In this document: positions 47,592 through 59,600 of the stretch, one piece after another | How the letters are laid out: each line of letters starts with the position of its first letter | How positions within the stretch are numbered: position 1 is the stretch's first letter | Source of the DNA: Psoroptes ovis | Lineage: Eukaryota; Arthropoda; Arachnida; Sarcoptiformes; Psoroptidae | DNA length: 64,000 bases | Reading direction: 5' to 3' | Assembly: GCA_002943765.1 (NCBI GenBank) | Contig: PQWQ01000011.1 | Coordinates: 1,860,001-1,924,000, forward strand | The notes under the pieces: generated by a model | Seen by the model: the letters and a program-made list of their open reading frames with translations, nothing else | What the model was told of the DNA's origin: nothing | Databases searched by the model: none | Made by a program: the position numbers and the translations under genes

Positions 47592-50500
47592 ATGACAAAT
47601 AATATCAACAAAATGATTGAAATCGATACGACGATGATGGATTCAACGAATGTAAACATCCCGAAATTCAACGGTAATAATTTCAAATCATGGCTGTCTG
47701 ACATTAAATTTTGGTGTACGTACAATGGCAAAGCTGATTTACTTGAGGCAAAGTTGTGTGATGATAATGACTCGAATATGGAACAACTAAAATCATTAGC
47801 TGCTTTTATCACGTTCATGATTGATCCGGATTTACGTGATTTGGTCAAAGATACATCGATCCCTAATGAAATAATTGATTTGTTGGAAAGAAGATTCAAT
47901 AAAATTAATCAAGCTAGAAGTGCCCGATTATTTTTCGAATTGAATGATATGAAAATGAATGTAAGTGATGATCCTAATATATTCTTGGCAAAATTTGATA
48001 TCAAACGTAAAGAATTGATTGATACTGGTATGATTATGGTCGATGCTATATGGATTAGTATTGTGTTGAAAACATTACCAAATGAATATACTAAAATCAA
48101 GGAAGATATTTTTGATCAATTGGAAGTAAACGAACTATCGTATGATGTTGCGAGGGATGTGATCGTGAGCAAATGTTTAAGACGGCAAAGAGCAAAGAAT
48201 GTTCAAACATCAAATCAAACTGCTCTTTGCGTTATCGAACGAAGTATGAACAACAAATCGATTCCAGAATGTTATGGTTGCGGCAAACTAGGACATATTG
48301 CTGTTTGGTGTCCGTTTAAACCGCATGTGAAATCAAATGTTTTTCAAACATGGAACAATCGATATGTATCGAAACAATGTAGTGAAGGTGAAATCGGTAA
48401 TATTATCAATAAGAAAAACGAGAACAACAACGTTAATAATGTATCAAATGTTGTACGAGAGATGAATGAAAATGATCGTGAAAATCATACATTGAATTCA
48501 GCATTAATTGCAAAGAATAATGAAAAATCCATGTTGTGGCATAAAAGATTAGGTCATCCAGGCAGTGAAAAATTGTCAAGAATTTTTTCGTCACCTGTTC
48601 CAACAATTAACTGTCCAGAATGTAAAATGTCAAAATGCGTTCGTAAATCACATCCATTACGTTTTGAAAAATTTTATTTCATGCAAAGAATAAGTGCAGA
48701 TGTAATTGGACCGTTGAAAGAATCAATATCTGGATGTGTTTATGTATTGAATCTGGTGGAACATCATTCGTCGTATGGCATGGTGTATCCAATGAAGACC
48801 AAGAGTGAAGCGGTCAAGTATGTGATCGAGTTTATTGATTTTTGTGAAAACCAAACTGGACGCAAATTGAAAGAATTTTTGTCTGACAATGGGTCAGAAT
48901 TTGTTAATCAGCAACTTCAGTATCATCTGAAGAAGAAAGGAATTTTGTTCTGTACCACGACGCCACATACATCGGCACAAAATGGTAAGATTGAAAGAAG
49001 AAATAGAACCATCATCGACTGTGCCAGAACCATGATCAACAACGCAAAGATGCCTGAAGAATACTGGCCAACAGCTGTGAGAGCTGCTAATTATTTAATA
49101 AATCGATGGCCAACAAAATCAAACATTGTTCCGTACGAGAAATTCTTTGGAAGAAGTGTAACGTATGGGCATATAAAAGTATTCGGATGTTTAGCATATC
49201 ACAGAATGAATGAAACAATGATTGCCTCAAAATTTAATCAAAGAGGACAGAAATGTATTTTTGTTGGTTACACTGAAACAACAAAAAATTATTGGCTATT
49301 AGATCCGAAAACCAATAGAACATTCAAAGCCTGTGACGTGGATTTTGATGAAAATGTGATGGGCTTTCCAGCCATCATGAATGATGAGAAAGAATCTGGT
49401 GTCATAAATGAATCGAAAGTGATGAATGTGGAAACGATGTCACCGGTACCAAAGAATTATGATGAAGCAATGAGATCGAGTGAATATGACAAGTGGCAAC
49501 TGGCGATGGATAAAGAGATGAATGAGCTGACCCAGAAGGGTGTTTACAAAGTTGTGGGTCAGCTTCCTTTATCCGGAATGAGACCATTAACAACCAAATG
49601 GGTGTATGCCAGAAAATCAGATGGAAGATTTAAAGCTAGGTGTGTTGTAAGAGGTTTTGAACAATATAACAGTGGCAACACATTTGCACCTACGCTTAGA
49701 ATGTCGACGCTATTAACCATCTTAACGTACGCGTTGACAAAGAAGATGAATATAAGACAATTTGATATATCAACAGCGTTTTTGAACTCGAAATTAGAGA
49801 GTGAAATTTATGTTGTACCACCGAAAGGTATTACAGATAGATTTTGGAAATTAGAGAAAGCGCTGTATGGTTTGAAAGAAGCGCCACGACGATGGTATGA
49901 AACGCTGAGTAATTTTTTGATTGAAAATTGTAAGCTGAAACAATCGTTGGTTGATAAATGCTTATTTTTCTCAGCGAATATGATTGTGGTAATTTATGTC
50001 GATGATATAATTATCGCGTATGATGATAGTATTATGATTGATCATGTAATGGACCAATTTAAACGAAGATTTGACATCCATGATTTTGGTGAGTGTGGTG
50101 TTTATCTTGGATTGAAAATCGATTGTAAAGAAGATATGATAACTATCGATCAGGAGAATTACATCGAAGACATTTTAGAAAGATTCAAAATGGAAGGGTG
50201 CAATTCAACGAATGTACCTATGGACTGTTTTGAAGATTATTCAGTTGGCCCAATAGATAAAGACCTGCATGTGAGAGAATTATTGGGATGTTTGAACTAT
50301 GTTGCCACACACACGAGACCTGATATCTCTGTGTGCATATCGCACTTAACATCGTACGCTGATAAACCGACCAATGCATTAATGATGGCATGCAAAAGGG
50401 TCGTAAGATACTTGGCTGGTACAAAGGATATGAAATTGATCATCAAACCAGTGCAAGATTGGAATATTAATGCATGGACTGACGCCAGTTTCAAATCCGA

Positions 50501-50924
50501 TCCAAAAGGGCGCTCAGTTAGTGGCTCTATCGTACAAATAGGAGAGTCTCCAGTGCTGTGGTCATCGAAGAAACAATTAAGGATGCCACATTCATCATGC
50601 GAGGCAGAATTGAATGCTGCATTGTCAACCTGGAGACTCGCAAGACCAATCCAACAATTGTTGTCTGAATTGAAAATCAAAGCTGACTTGAAATTGATGA
50701 TTGATAGTAGAGCAGCGAAAGCGATTCTAGACAATAATGAATTCAAACAATCAGGCTATTTCGAGTACGATAAGAAATTATTAGTACAAGAATTTAGCTA
50801 TGAAAATAATGAAGTAGTCAAAGTACCATCAGCAGAACAACTTGCTGATATGTTAACGAAGCCTTTAGGCAAGATCAAACTTGAGAATTTTCGTGGACGT
50901 ACGCCAATTAGAAGGGTGTGTTGA
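47592..50924 (+). CDS. Copia gag-pol polyprotein without a recognisable protease
   Basis: A single frame of 1,110 aa. Gag occupies about residues 1-225 (copia-type capsid), then a zinc knuckle CYGCGKLGHIAVWC starts at 227. The pre-integrase LWHKRLGHPG begins at 315, with CPECKMSKC completing the HHCC finger. Integrase has D370, D432 and E468 (DD35E spacing). Reverse transcriptase shows D725 (FDISTAFL) and YVDD at 802-805. RNase H has WTDASF, CEAELNA and MIDSR, ending in AEQLADMLTKPL. Only about 73 Asn-rich residues separate the zinc knuckle from LWHKRLGH, and they contain no D-S/T-G motif, so the aspartic protease is missing. The stop codon (TGA 50922-50924) lies inside the 3' LTR. No frameshift or internal stop is present. 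Confidence 0.93.
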   Translation: MTNNINKMIEIDTTMMDSTNVNIPKFNGNNFKSWLSDIKFWCTYNGKADLLEAKLCDDNDSNMEQLKSLAAFITFMIDPDLRDLVKDTSIPNEIIDLLERRFNKINQARSARLFFELNDMKMNVSDDPNIFLAKFDIKRKELIDTGMIMVDAIWISIVLKTLPNEYTKIKEDIFDQLEVNELSYDVARDVIVSKCLRRQRAKNVQTSNQTALCVIERSMNNKSIPECYGCGKLGHIAVWCPFKPHVKSNVFQTWNNRYVSKQCSEGEIGNIINKKNENNNVNNVSNVVREMNENDRENHTLNSALIAKNNEKSMLWHKRLGHPGSEKLSRIFSSPVPTINCPECKMSKCVRKSHPLRFEKFYFMQRISADVIGPLKESISGCVYVLNLVEHHSSYGMVYPMKTKSEAVKYVIEFIDFCENQTGRKLKEFLSDNGSEFVNQQLQYHLKKKGILFCTTTPHTSAQNGKIERRNRTIIDCARTMINNAKMPEEYWPTAVRAANYLINRWPTKSNIVPYEKFFGRSVTYGHIKVFGCLAYHRMNETMIASKFNQRGQKCIFVGYTETTKNYWLLDPKTNRTFKACDVDFDENVMGFPAIMNDEKESGVINESKVMNVETMSPVPKNYDEAMRSSEYDKWQLAMDKEMNELTQKGVYKVVGQLPLSGMRPLTTKWVYARKSDGRFKARCVVRGFEQYNSGNTFAPTLRMSTLLTILTYALTKKMNIRQFDISTAFLNSKLESEIYVVPPKGITDRFWKLEKALYGLKEAPRRWYETLSNFLIENCKLKQSLVDKCLFFSANMIVVIYVDDIIIAYDDSIMIDHVMDQFKRRFDIHDFGECGVYLGLKIDCKEDMITIDQENYIEDILERFKMEGCNSTNVPMDCFEDYSVGPIDKDLHVRELLGCLNYVATHTRPDISVCISHLTSYADKPTNALMMACKRVVRYLAGTKDMKLIIKPVQDWNINAWTDASFKSDPKGRSVSGSIVQIGESPVLWSSKKQLRMPHSSCEAELNAALSTWRLARPIQQLLSELKIKADLKLMIDSRAAKAILDNNEFKQSGYFEYDKKLLVQEFSYENNEVVKVPSAEQLADMLTKPLGKIKLENFRGRTPIRRVC
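50910..50918 (+). other. Polypurine tract before the 3' LTR
   Basis: AGAAGGG followed by TG immediately precedes the 3' LTR. It is the expected position for plus-strand priming but short. It overlaps the last codons of the gag-pol frame. Confidence 0.55.
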
Positions 50925-51053
50925 AATAAATAATTGGTGTACGTCCTTTGTGAATAGACCCCTTTAATCCCCGCCCCTTTTTAAAAATTCAAATTTTATA
51001 TTCTAACGACTTTTAATAAAATATAACGATTATTCGTTTTACAACGTCTAACA
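50919..51053 (+). repeat. 3' LTR of the copia element
   Basis: 135 bp, read as identical to the 5' LTR over its full length. Its first bases TGTTGA supply the last Cys codon and the stop codon of the polyprotein. Confidence 0.93.
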
Positions 51054-51804
51054 ACAAACACTGTATTTGTGTACCAAGTGCAGAATATGAACCGAAAAAA
51101 AAAACAAATGGAAATCTTTGAAATTGAATCTTTAATATCCTTTCAGAAATTTATATGCAGATGATATTTCATTGTACTTTCTGGAAACATTGCAATTGCA
51201 TCTTTGCCTTTTTTCTTGGATATTATTTTATTCTAATCATAATAATAGGCCATGATAGATCTTTGAAAATTTACATTGATCAAAAATGTATTATTTATTA
51301 TCGCATCTTTCAAAGTAATTTTTTCTTTGATTTTCCATTTTATTATTATGCATTATGCATTATGCATTGTATTTATTGTTTTTATTTTGAATATCGATAT
51401 TGGAAATTGAGAGAAAATAAAAAGAAATGATTTCAATCATAATCATAATAATAATAATAATTTTACTTTTGGAAAAATATTCCAAAATCAATTCAGAATA
51501 GATGATTGATTCAAATAAAAAATAAAAATTTCAAAGATTTCGTATGTATTTTCGTAAGTGTCTACACAATTTTTCTTTCCACGAATTCATTTGTCAAAAT
51601 TTTGTATGAAAATGAACAAATTTTGAAAATGAAATGTATGAACAAATTTGTCTGACTGGAAGGGGTTGAAAAGGGGTTTTGAAGTATTAAATTTTTTTAA
51701 GACACTAAAAGAGGTTTGAAAATTTTCTCGAATTCTTTTATTTTCATTTTGAATTTTTCAAAATTGTTAGTTTTCTTAGAAATTATATGTTATTCATTCA
51801 TTTA

Positions 51805-51884
51805 TTCAGCTGTCCAAAAAGTTTTTATTGATTTTCAAATGTTTTTCAATTGAAAAATCGGCAAAAACTTTCCGGACACCCTAA
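51805..51884. mobile_element. Hairpin MITE copy 15 (80 bp, type C reversed)
   Basis: TTCAGCTGTCCAAAAAGTTT and AAACTTTCCGGACACCCTAA. The centre GATTTTCAAATGTTTTTCAATTG is the reverse complement of the type C centre in copies 3 and 10. Confidence 0.8.
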
Positions 51885-54800
51885 AATTTTCACACTTGAA
51901 AGGAAATGATCAAATCAAATCCGAATCCCAGACAATGATAATGATTTTCTTTTTCTCCTCTCTATTTGAATAGGAAATTGAAAAATACAATGGAAAAAAA
52001 ATTTCATAAGATTAAATCGATTCATACCTCAATAATTTTTATTTTTATTTTTTTCTTCGCAAATTAAATGTTCAAATAATCATATTCGATAGAAATTCAA
52101 TGATTAAACAACAGCAGCAGCAGCAGCAAAATTAATCAAATACAGGAAAATTTTTTTTATGAAAGAATTGATTAATTTTTTTTTTATTTTTGTTGAAATT
52201 TGAATTGAATTGTTATTTGAATTTTTATTGTATTTTCATTTGTTTGATGAGTGCAGTCCGGACAAGCCTATGAGAAGATATTTTTTTCAAATTTCCAAAT
52301 GTTTTAAATGTACACACACATGTACAAATCCATGTGATTTTCAAAATCGATTTTCCCATTAAAAATTAGCTGGTGAAAAACAATACAAAAATAATGATAA
52401 AATTTCCCAAAAAAATTTAATGAAAAATTTACAAAACTTGAAATTTTCAAAAATGAAAACTTTGCTGGCTAAATACTTGTCGAAAAAAAAATATTTTACA
52501 GACATAAACGATTAAATTCATAATTTTTTTCTATTTCTATTATAGCCAAATATAAAGCAAGCTATAGCCCTAGAAAAATAATAACCAAAAAAAGAAACAA
52601 AATAATTTTCAATGAAATCATAACCCAAGTAGCTACCAAATTGATTTTCAAGCAAAAATTTAGTTAATTTTCGTTATTTCAAACGACTTTTCAAATGAAA
52701 TTCATCAACCATAAGAACAATGAACAATAAAATATAATGGATGCCTGAACACACCAGTATGTACCTGCAAACGAAAAGTTGATTTATATTTAAGTGAGAA
52801 AAAGATTTTAAAAATTTCAAATTTGAATTTGAATTTACTGAAAATTTTGACTTTTAAATCCAATGAAAATAAAACAAAACAATACAAAATGGTACCCGAA
52901 GATATAATACACTGTAATACAATTTCAAAAATTTATATTTAAACAAAATCAATATTTTTCGATTTTTTACTTTTGTTTTTTTTTCATTTTTTCAAATTGA
53001 AATTTTAAATTGAAATTGAACAAGTTTTACCATTTCAAATTGAATGAAATTGAAAGTGAAATTTCATTTCATTTCGTTTTATTTCATTTCAATTTTTTTC
53101 TTCTTAAACTGCCATCATTTTTGATTTAAATATTTCAATTTTCAAAGATTTTTCTAAGTTTTTTTTTTGAAAAAATAAGCTTTTTTTCTGAATATAATCG
53201 AATGACATTTAAGAAATATTTTTTTGATTTTGATTCACTTTGAAGTCGCAATAAAACTCATAAATTGATTCCTCGTATTTACTTTATTTTTACTTTATTT
53301 TCACTCGTAGAAATAAGTCAAAAATTTATGCCTTATTTATGAAAGAAAAAAAGTTTTTCCCAAGGAATCATGATTTATTTTGATTTGATTTATTTATATC
53401 CACCAAAAAAATGGAATCGAAAATCAACGAAAAGAATCGAAAATTTCCATTTAGAATTGACATATTCACACACATGTACCGATGTTCATTACTTGAACAC
53501 TGTTACATCAAAAGACACTCGAAATCACCAAAAATCACCAACGATCACCAATCATTTTCACTGATCGAATATGGTGTAAATATATTTGACAAAATATGAA
53601 AATTACCATTCACCATACAGCCAAAAATAGCTTTATTATCACCAAATATTCATCATTTCATTTCATTCATTTATTCATCAAGAGAAATGAAAATTATTTT
53701 TATCATCATCATTATATCAATAATATTCTTAAGGAATATATGACACTTTATTTTTATTTTCATTTCTTGGAGTGTAACAGTCGAGATATGATACGAACTG
53801 ATAGGAATTGATTCCATTTTCCTACTTTGAGACCATCAATCTTTGCTCATTTTCTTTCCATATTTTCTTTGATTCATTTAAATATTAATAGTATTTGCAT
53901 TGGTATTCTTCGTATATTTTGCATATTTTCATCTCTTATTATTTCGATTTTTTTCCTACGAATTTTCGATTCACAATTTTCAATCAAATCAAATCAAATT
54001 TCAATTGAAAAATGAATGCATGCATCATACGGGCAACGTATTTACCTTTCGAGGAAGTATTACTTATGGAGAAATAATAATAATTTTTTTTTGATTCAAA
54101 ATGAGAAATCGATTCATGTTGAACCCTTTTATTCCGATAAAAAAAAAATATTAAAATTTGAATAATATTTTTGAAAATTATTATTTGAATAGTTCTGATC
54201 GACATTGATGAACTGGCAATTGTAAAATTTTCCAATTTTTCCGTATTTTTCCCAATTTCAATCTTATTCCAAAAATTTTCAAAAAAAAAAAAAAAAAAAT
54301 AAAAGCAATTTTCCATTATTATGATCATCATAATCAAAATTCAATCAAAAATGATTATGCATTCACAAATATATATTTACATTTATCTTGAGAAATGTAC
54401 GAAAAATATACGAATATTTCTAATTAGCATATTCTTTGAATAAAGTAAATTGACTTGATAGTTCTATCGTAGAATATAATACAAAGAATTCTAAAATGAC
54501 AAAGATGTTCGTTTTATTTCAAACGATATTTGTATGTTGTCTTTGCGAGAAATTTGCATATACACAGAATTTACATTGAAAATTACATTTAAAAAAACGT
54601 TACATTGCATTGAAAGTCCCCTATTTAATTCAATTTTTTTTCTTTCATTCATTTATTTAAATAGAAATCATCCATTAAAATGAACATTTTATTTTCATTT
54701 TTACCCCATTCTATCATGAAAACTTTGTAATATTTCAAAATAATAAAATGGAAATTTTGATATTTTTTCTGTTGAATTTATACGTGCATTTCCTTTTAAT

Positions 54801-54929
54801 AATAATGGCAGAAATAATGGTGAAATAAAATATAATTATCAAAATAATAATCATAATCTGTTTGTCATGCATCGGGAATGATGATGATGGACAAAAAAAG
54901 AAAAAAAAATAAATCATAATACAAATGTA

Positions 54930-55010
54930 TTAGATTGTCCGGAAAGTTTTTGCCGATTACATCGTTGGAAAATCGTTGAAAAATCAACAAGAACTTTTCG
55001 GACAATCTGA
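54930..55010. mobile_element. Hairpin MITE copy 16 (81 bp)
   Basis: TTAGATTGTCCGGAAAGTTT and GAACTTTTCGGACAATCTGA with TA on both sides. The centre TTACATCGTTGGAAAATCGTTG resembles copy 5. Confidence 0.82.
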
Positions 55011-56024
55011 TATTATTTTTATTATTATTTTCATTATTTTCATTATTATTATTAAAAAAACATTAGTATTATGTGATATGATGATGTATGAGTCTGGTTG
55101 AAAAACTGAAAAACAATGAATGAATGAAATTTAATTTAATTTCAACACTGAAAATTTGAAAATTTCAATTCAATTTAAAAAATGAATTTGTTACAATTCA
55201 AGTATTGATAATACGAATACATTGTACTAATAGCATTCTCCAAAACGAAAATTCGGCATTCTTTGACTTTGAATTTTTGTTTTGATGTATAAATAAGCAA
55301 TGATAATATTAAATTGTGTATTTATTTCAACAAATTGATGTTTTACAAAATTTATTTTATTTTTTTTCAATTTCAAATTTTGTTTTGAATTTTTGCTTTG
55401 TTTCATACCGAATTTTAATTTTATTTTTTGCGCCTAAGGTACTCTAGGATTATTGTTTTTTTGTTTTGTTTTGTAGATATTCTATGAATTTTCATTCAGA
55501 TAACATTTTTAGATGTTTCATGAAATAATCATTTTGAAACAATATTTTCAAATTTTTCTCAATTTTCTAAGAATTTATTAGTATCTAATAATAATAATAC
55601 ATGCATACATTGATATACAGCTTGAATAATAATTTTGAATAAATTATTCATTTTTTTTGCACATGTTTAAATTTGAATAATTCTATTTGAATTTTTTTTT
55701 TTTTTTTTTTTTTTTTGAAAAAGAATTCCGTGATATCAATGATCAACGAAAAATATTCCGAATTTCTTAATTTTAATTTCATTTATTTTTATTTTATTTT
55801 CTACCAACAAATGAAATATCAATCGGGGAATTTAAAATTAGATCTATATTTTAATTATACTTTATTTTTCATCGAAATAATTTTCAAAAAAAAAATAGAC
55901 TTAATTCTTGAGTATTATTAATGAATTTCATTAATTTTATTTTTAAAAATGAAAAATCATCTGAATTTAAGAAAATATCATTTTAAATTACTTTAATTTT
56001 TCAAATTTTTTATTCTGTTTTCAG

Positions 56025-56615
56025 GCTCATCTACTGTGATACTAAATAGAATTCATTGCTCAAATTCATTTAAACGAAATTTTTCCCGTCATCATCATCA
56101 TCATAGAAACTTTCAGCATCTTTATTTGAAAAAATTATCCTCATCATATGATTTATTGCTATTCATTTTAATTTTTATATCAATAATTATGAATATTTAT
56201 GCAATAAATTTGATCAATGATGATGATGATAATATTACGAATAATACAAATGTTAATTATGACAATGATGATAAACAGCTAAAACAATCCGATTCAACGA
56301 CCATCATGATGATAAACAATCATAGCAAATCTTCGTTTCTGAATGTTGAAACAAACAACAAGATTAACAATAACCCTAATGAAAATAATGATGATAATAT
56401 CAGTCATAAAAACCAGAATAATGGCAAAAACAATGCAAATAATGAAAATAATGATAATAATAATCAAGAACAGCAAAAACAACAATCAAATAATAATAAT
56501 GAATTACAATTAAATCTATGTAGATTAATGCGTGAACAGCAAAAATTAAGATTTTCATCAACAACAACAAAACAAATGAATAATTATTTTGATAATTTTG
56601 AAAATAATAATAATA

Positions 56616-56646
<31 letters not shown>

Positions 56647-59600
56647 TATAAATAAAAAATTGCTAATTATAACACCAAAAACAATGAATATTATGGCTTA
56701 TCAACAATTACAATTACAACTAAATGATGAACATCATCATCATCATAATCATCATTCGTATCCATTATATCATCGAGATACTCGCCATCATAACCGCCAA
56801 CAACAACAACAGCTAAAACAAAATCATCATAATCGTAATCATTATCATAATTATCATGATAATAATCAGAATAGAGATAATGGACACAATTATTTTCCAA
56901 CGAATAATAATAATGAAGATCATGATGATGATATTAATTTTCAAAAACAACAACAAACGTATTCAAAATATCGTGAAATAAAATTATGTGGTAATGATAC
57001 CATTGATAATAATGCTAATGATAATGCTAATGATGATGATGATGATGATGAAGATTTGAATGAATCATGTTTTTATCTCGACACCAAATGTAATGGCGTT
57101 TCGGATTGTCCAAATGGTTTCGATGAAAGTATTGAAATGTGTGGTAAGTTGTTTTTGGAAGAAGAAATTAATTTTGAAAATTTCTGTTAGGTTGTCCGAA
57201 AAGTTCTGGCCGATTTTCATGTGGCAACTCTATCGGATAAGCCGAATGAACTTTTCGGACAGCCTAATATTTCCAAGGAAATTTTTTTTTATTTCTTGTT
57301 TCCTTGAATCTGTGGCGAAAATATATTGAATTATTTATCATCAAAAAATGCAGCAGTGAAAAAATATCAAAATATCAAAGTAAAAAATATGTCAATCACA
57401 CACACACACACACACACGTTAACATTATTAATATTTAATAATTTGATTTGACCCTCTTCAAAGGCATTTTCACTGCAATATTTCTGCATTATTGTTTTCT
57501 ATTGTAAAATTACGCTCGATTCGTTTAAAATTACTGTCAATCATCGCGAAAAAAATTGAAAATTTTCAAATATTTCAAGTGAAAATACATGAATTCCATC
57601 CATTTTCATGATTTATTGTATTATATGCATGAAATACGTGCATATGGAAACATGTTGTATTATTATTTTTGATGAAAATTAATCAAATCAATCGATCTTT
57701 CCAAGTTTCAAACATTTGACCTTTTATATTGTTTGAATCAACAAAATTGAATCGATTCATTCATTTTTTCTTATTATTATTCACGAATGCGTAGAAAAAT
57801 ATGAAAATCTAATCGATTGTTTTATATTAATTATTATTAATTATCAATTATTCGAGATAAAATAATCAAAACATTCATATGTAATTACATTCAATTCAAT
57901 TTACATTTAATCGATTGTAAAAATTCCACTTTTTACATGAATTTTCCATAGAAATAAACAAAAATAATCGAAAATATAAATGATTTTTTATTAATTATAA
58001 TTACAATTTTGCAGTAATAATAATTAAATATTTGTTGTGAAAATTTAAGTTAAAAAATTGGTTACGTTCTTTATGAATTTCACGATTAAAATTCCATAGA
58101 AAAAGTTCTAGAAAAAACGGTTGTAAAAAGCACATGTCAAAAAGTTCGATTAACAACCGTCCACAAAAAAATTAAAGAATTAAGTTAAAAATTGATTGTA
58201 ATAGTTTGATTTAGTTTTAATTAATGTAGAACAACAAATGATTGTAAGCTTTTCCATTTTTTGTAATAATGCTTGAATAATTTGTAATCCTTTTTATAAA
58301 TTTAGCAATAATAAAATTGATAGTTATTGATGGTTTTGAATTGATTAATTGAGTTAAAATTGATGTTTTGGATTGATTCGGAACCTTTAATGAAAAACCA
58401 GTCGTTTTCATTACAAATATTGACAATAATAATGATAATAATAACAAGCAATATATATTAGATTGTCCGAAAAGTTTTTGCCGATCTTCTAGATAATTTT
58501 CTATCAGATAACCGGCGAAAAACTTTGTGGACAGCGATAAAATAACAATAATCTTCAAAATCGATTCGATAGCACGAAATTTGAAAATTTCAAAAATTTG
58601 ATATTTTTTTGTTTGACATTTTGAATCTTTATTTTTTTGTTGCCCATTCATATAATGGCAAGGATTATCCATTGTCCAAATATTTTCTTTTTTAGAAATG
58701 AAATTCTCAGATATTTTTGGCCAACAAAAATTTCAAATCACTCAAAGTAATACTCAATCGAATCAACTCAGAGCTCATGAAGACGCTTTTGTCAAACATT
58801 TTTGGGTTCTTTTCTTCAGCAAAAAATTTTTTGGGCCCTAAAAGGCATTGCCCAATGTCATTCAATCATTTTTTGCTTTCAATTTTCAATTCACCAAACA
58901 ACCAAACACACATTGCTTTCAAATCGATTTATTTCAATGAAGAAAGAAAGTGCATTTACCAAGTTTTTAAAATATTCACACACACACAAAAATTTTGTCC
59001 CATAAATATCTTGTTTGTCCGCAAAGTTTTCGACCGGTTATATCTTAGAAAATTATTGGAAAATCGGCAAAAACTTTTCGGACAACTTGAATATCTTGTT
59101 TTTTGTTTTCTTTTATCACTGATAACTGATATCAATAGTAGAACCTTTTCTCTTGCTATTCTTGGTCGATCGTTTACAATCTGTGTCTATGTGTGTGTAT
59201 GTGATTGGCGAATTGATTATATTAAGTAGATATTTGGTGTTAGTATGAGAATTGAATGAAGATTATACCATCATTGAAACAACATTTTTATGCCATTAAT
59301 CAAATTGATAATATTGATTTTATGAGTAAATTATTATCTTTTGTCTTGTCTTTTATTTTTTTTGGTTCATATTTATCATAGATTATAGATTTTTTCATTA
59401 TTTCAAATGAATAAATCTCTATCAAACTTTATTTCCTTCTTTTAAGTTCAAATTCATTCATTTTCAATCGTTCATATATCATTCGTGATAATATTTCAAA
59501 AGATATGAACAATCTTATTTTCACTTTATTTTCACATATTTGTCATAACAATATTGATAATCATAACAATTCATATAAAATGTCAAATTTTACAAAATAC

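Larger units (their letters stand above)
47326..51053 (+). mobile_element. Complete Ty1/copia LTR retrotransposon, recent insertion
   Basis: The 3,728-bp element has two 135-bp LTRs that I read as identical, beginning TGTTGAAAT and ending GTCTAACA. A 5-bp target duplication ACAAA flanks it (47321-47325 and 51054-51058). A primer-binding site directly follows the 5' LTR, and one long gag-pol frame fills the interior. Identical LTRs mean recent insertion. The element lies in sense orientation within the proposed first intron of the LDLa gene. Its base composition is visibly less AT-rich than the flanks. Compared with copia it is short by roughly 300 residues of coding capacity. Confidence 0.95.
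45888..56024 (+). other. Proposed 10-kb intron containing the copia element
   Basis: GTAAGT at 45888 and TTTTCAG ending at 56024 would bound this intron. It holds a complete Ty1/copia element (47326-51053), two hairpin MITEs (51805 and 54930) and otherwise AT-rich DNA with CA tracts and homopolymers. If exon 1 is not real, this is simply intergenic. Confidence 0.4.

Noticed and set aside
47579..50746. Several minus-strand frames within the copia element
   Set aside because: They are antisense shadows of the gag-pol frame, which has all domain motifs.
52255..52280. GTCCGGACAAGCCTA, resembling a MITE end
   Set aside because: It lacks the partner arm within 80-100 bp; GTCCGGAC is a short palindrome by itself.
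58717..59229. 170-codon plus-strand frame in the LDLa intron
   Set aside because: It runs straight through hairpin MITE copy 19 and has no recognisable domain; chance frame.
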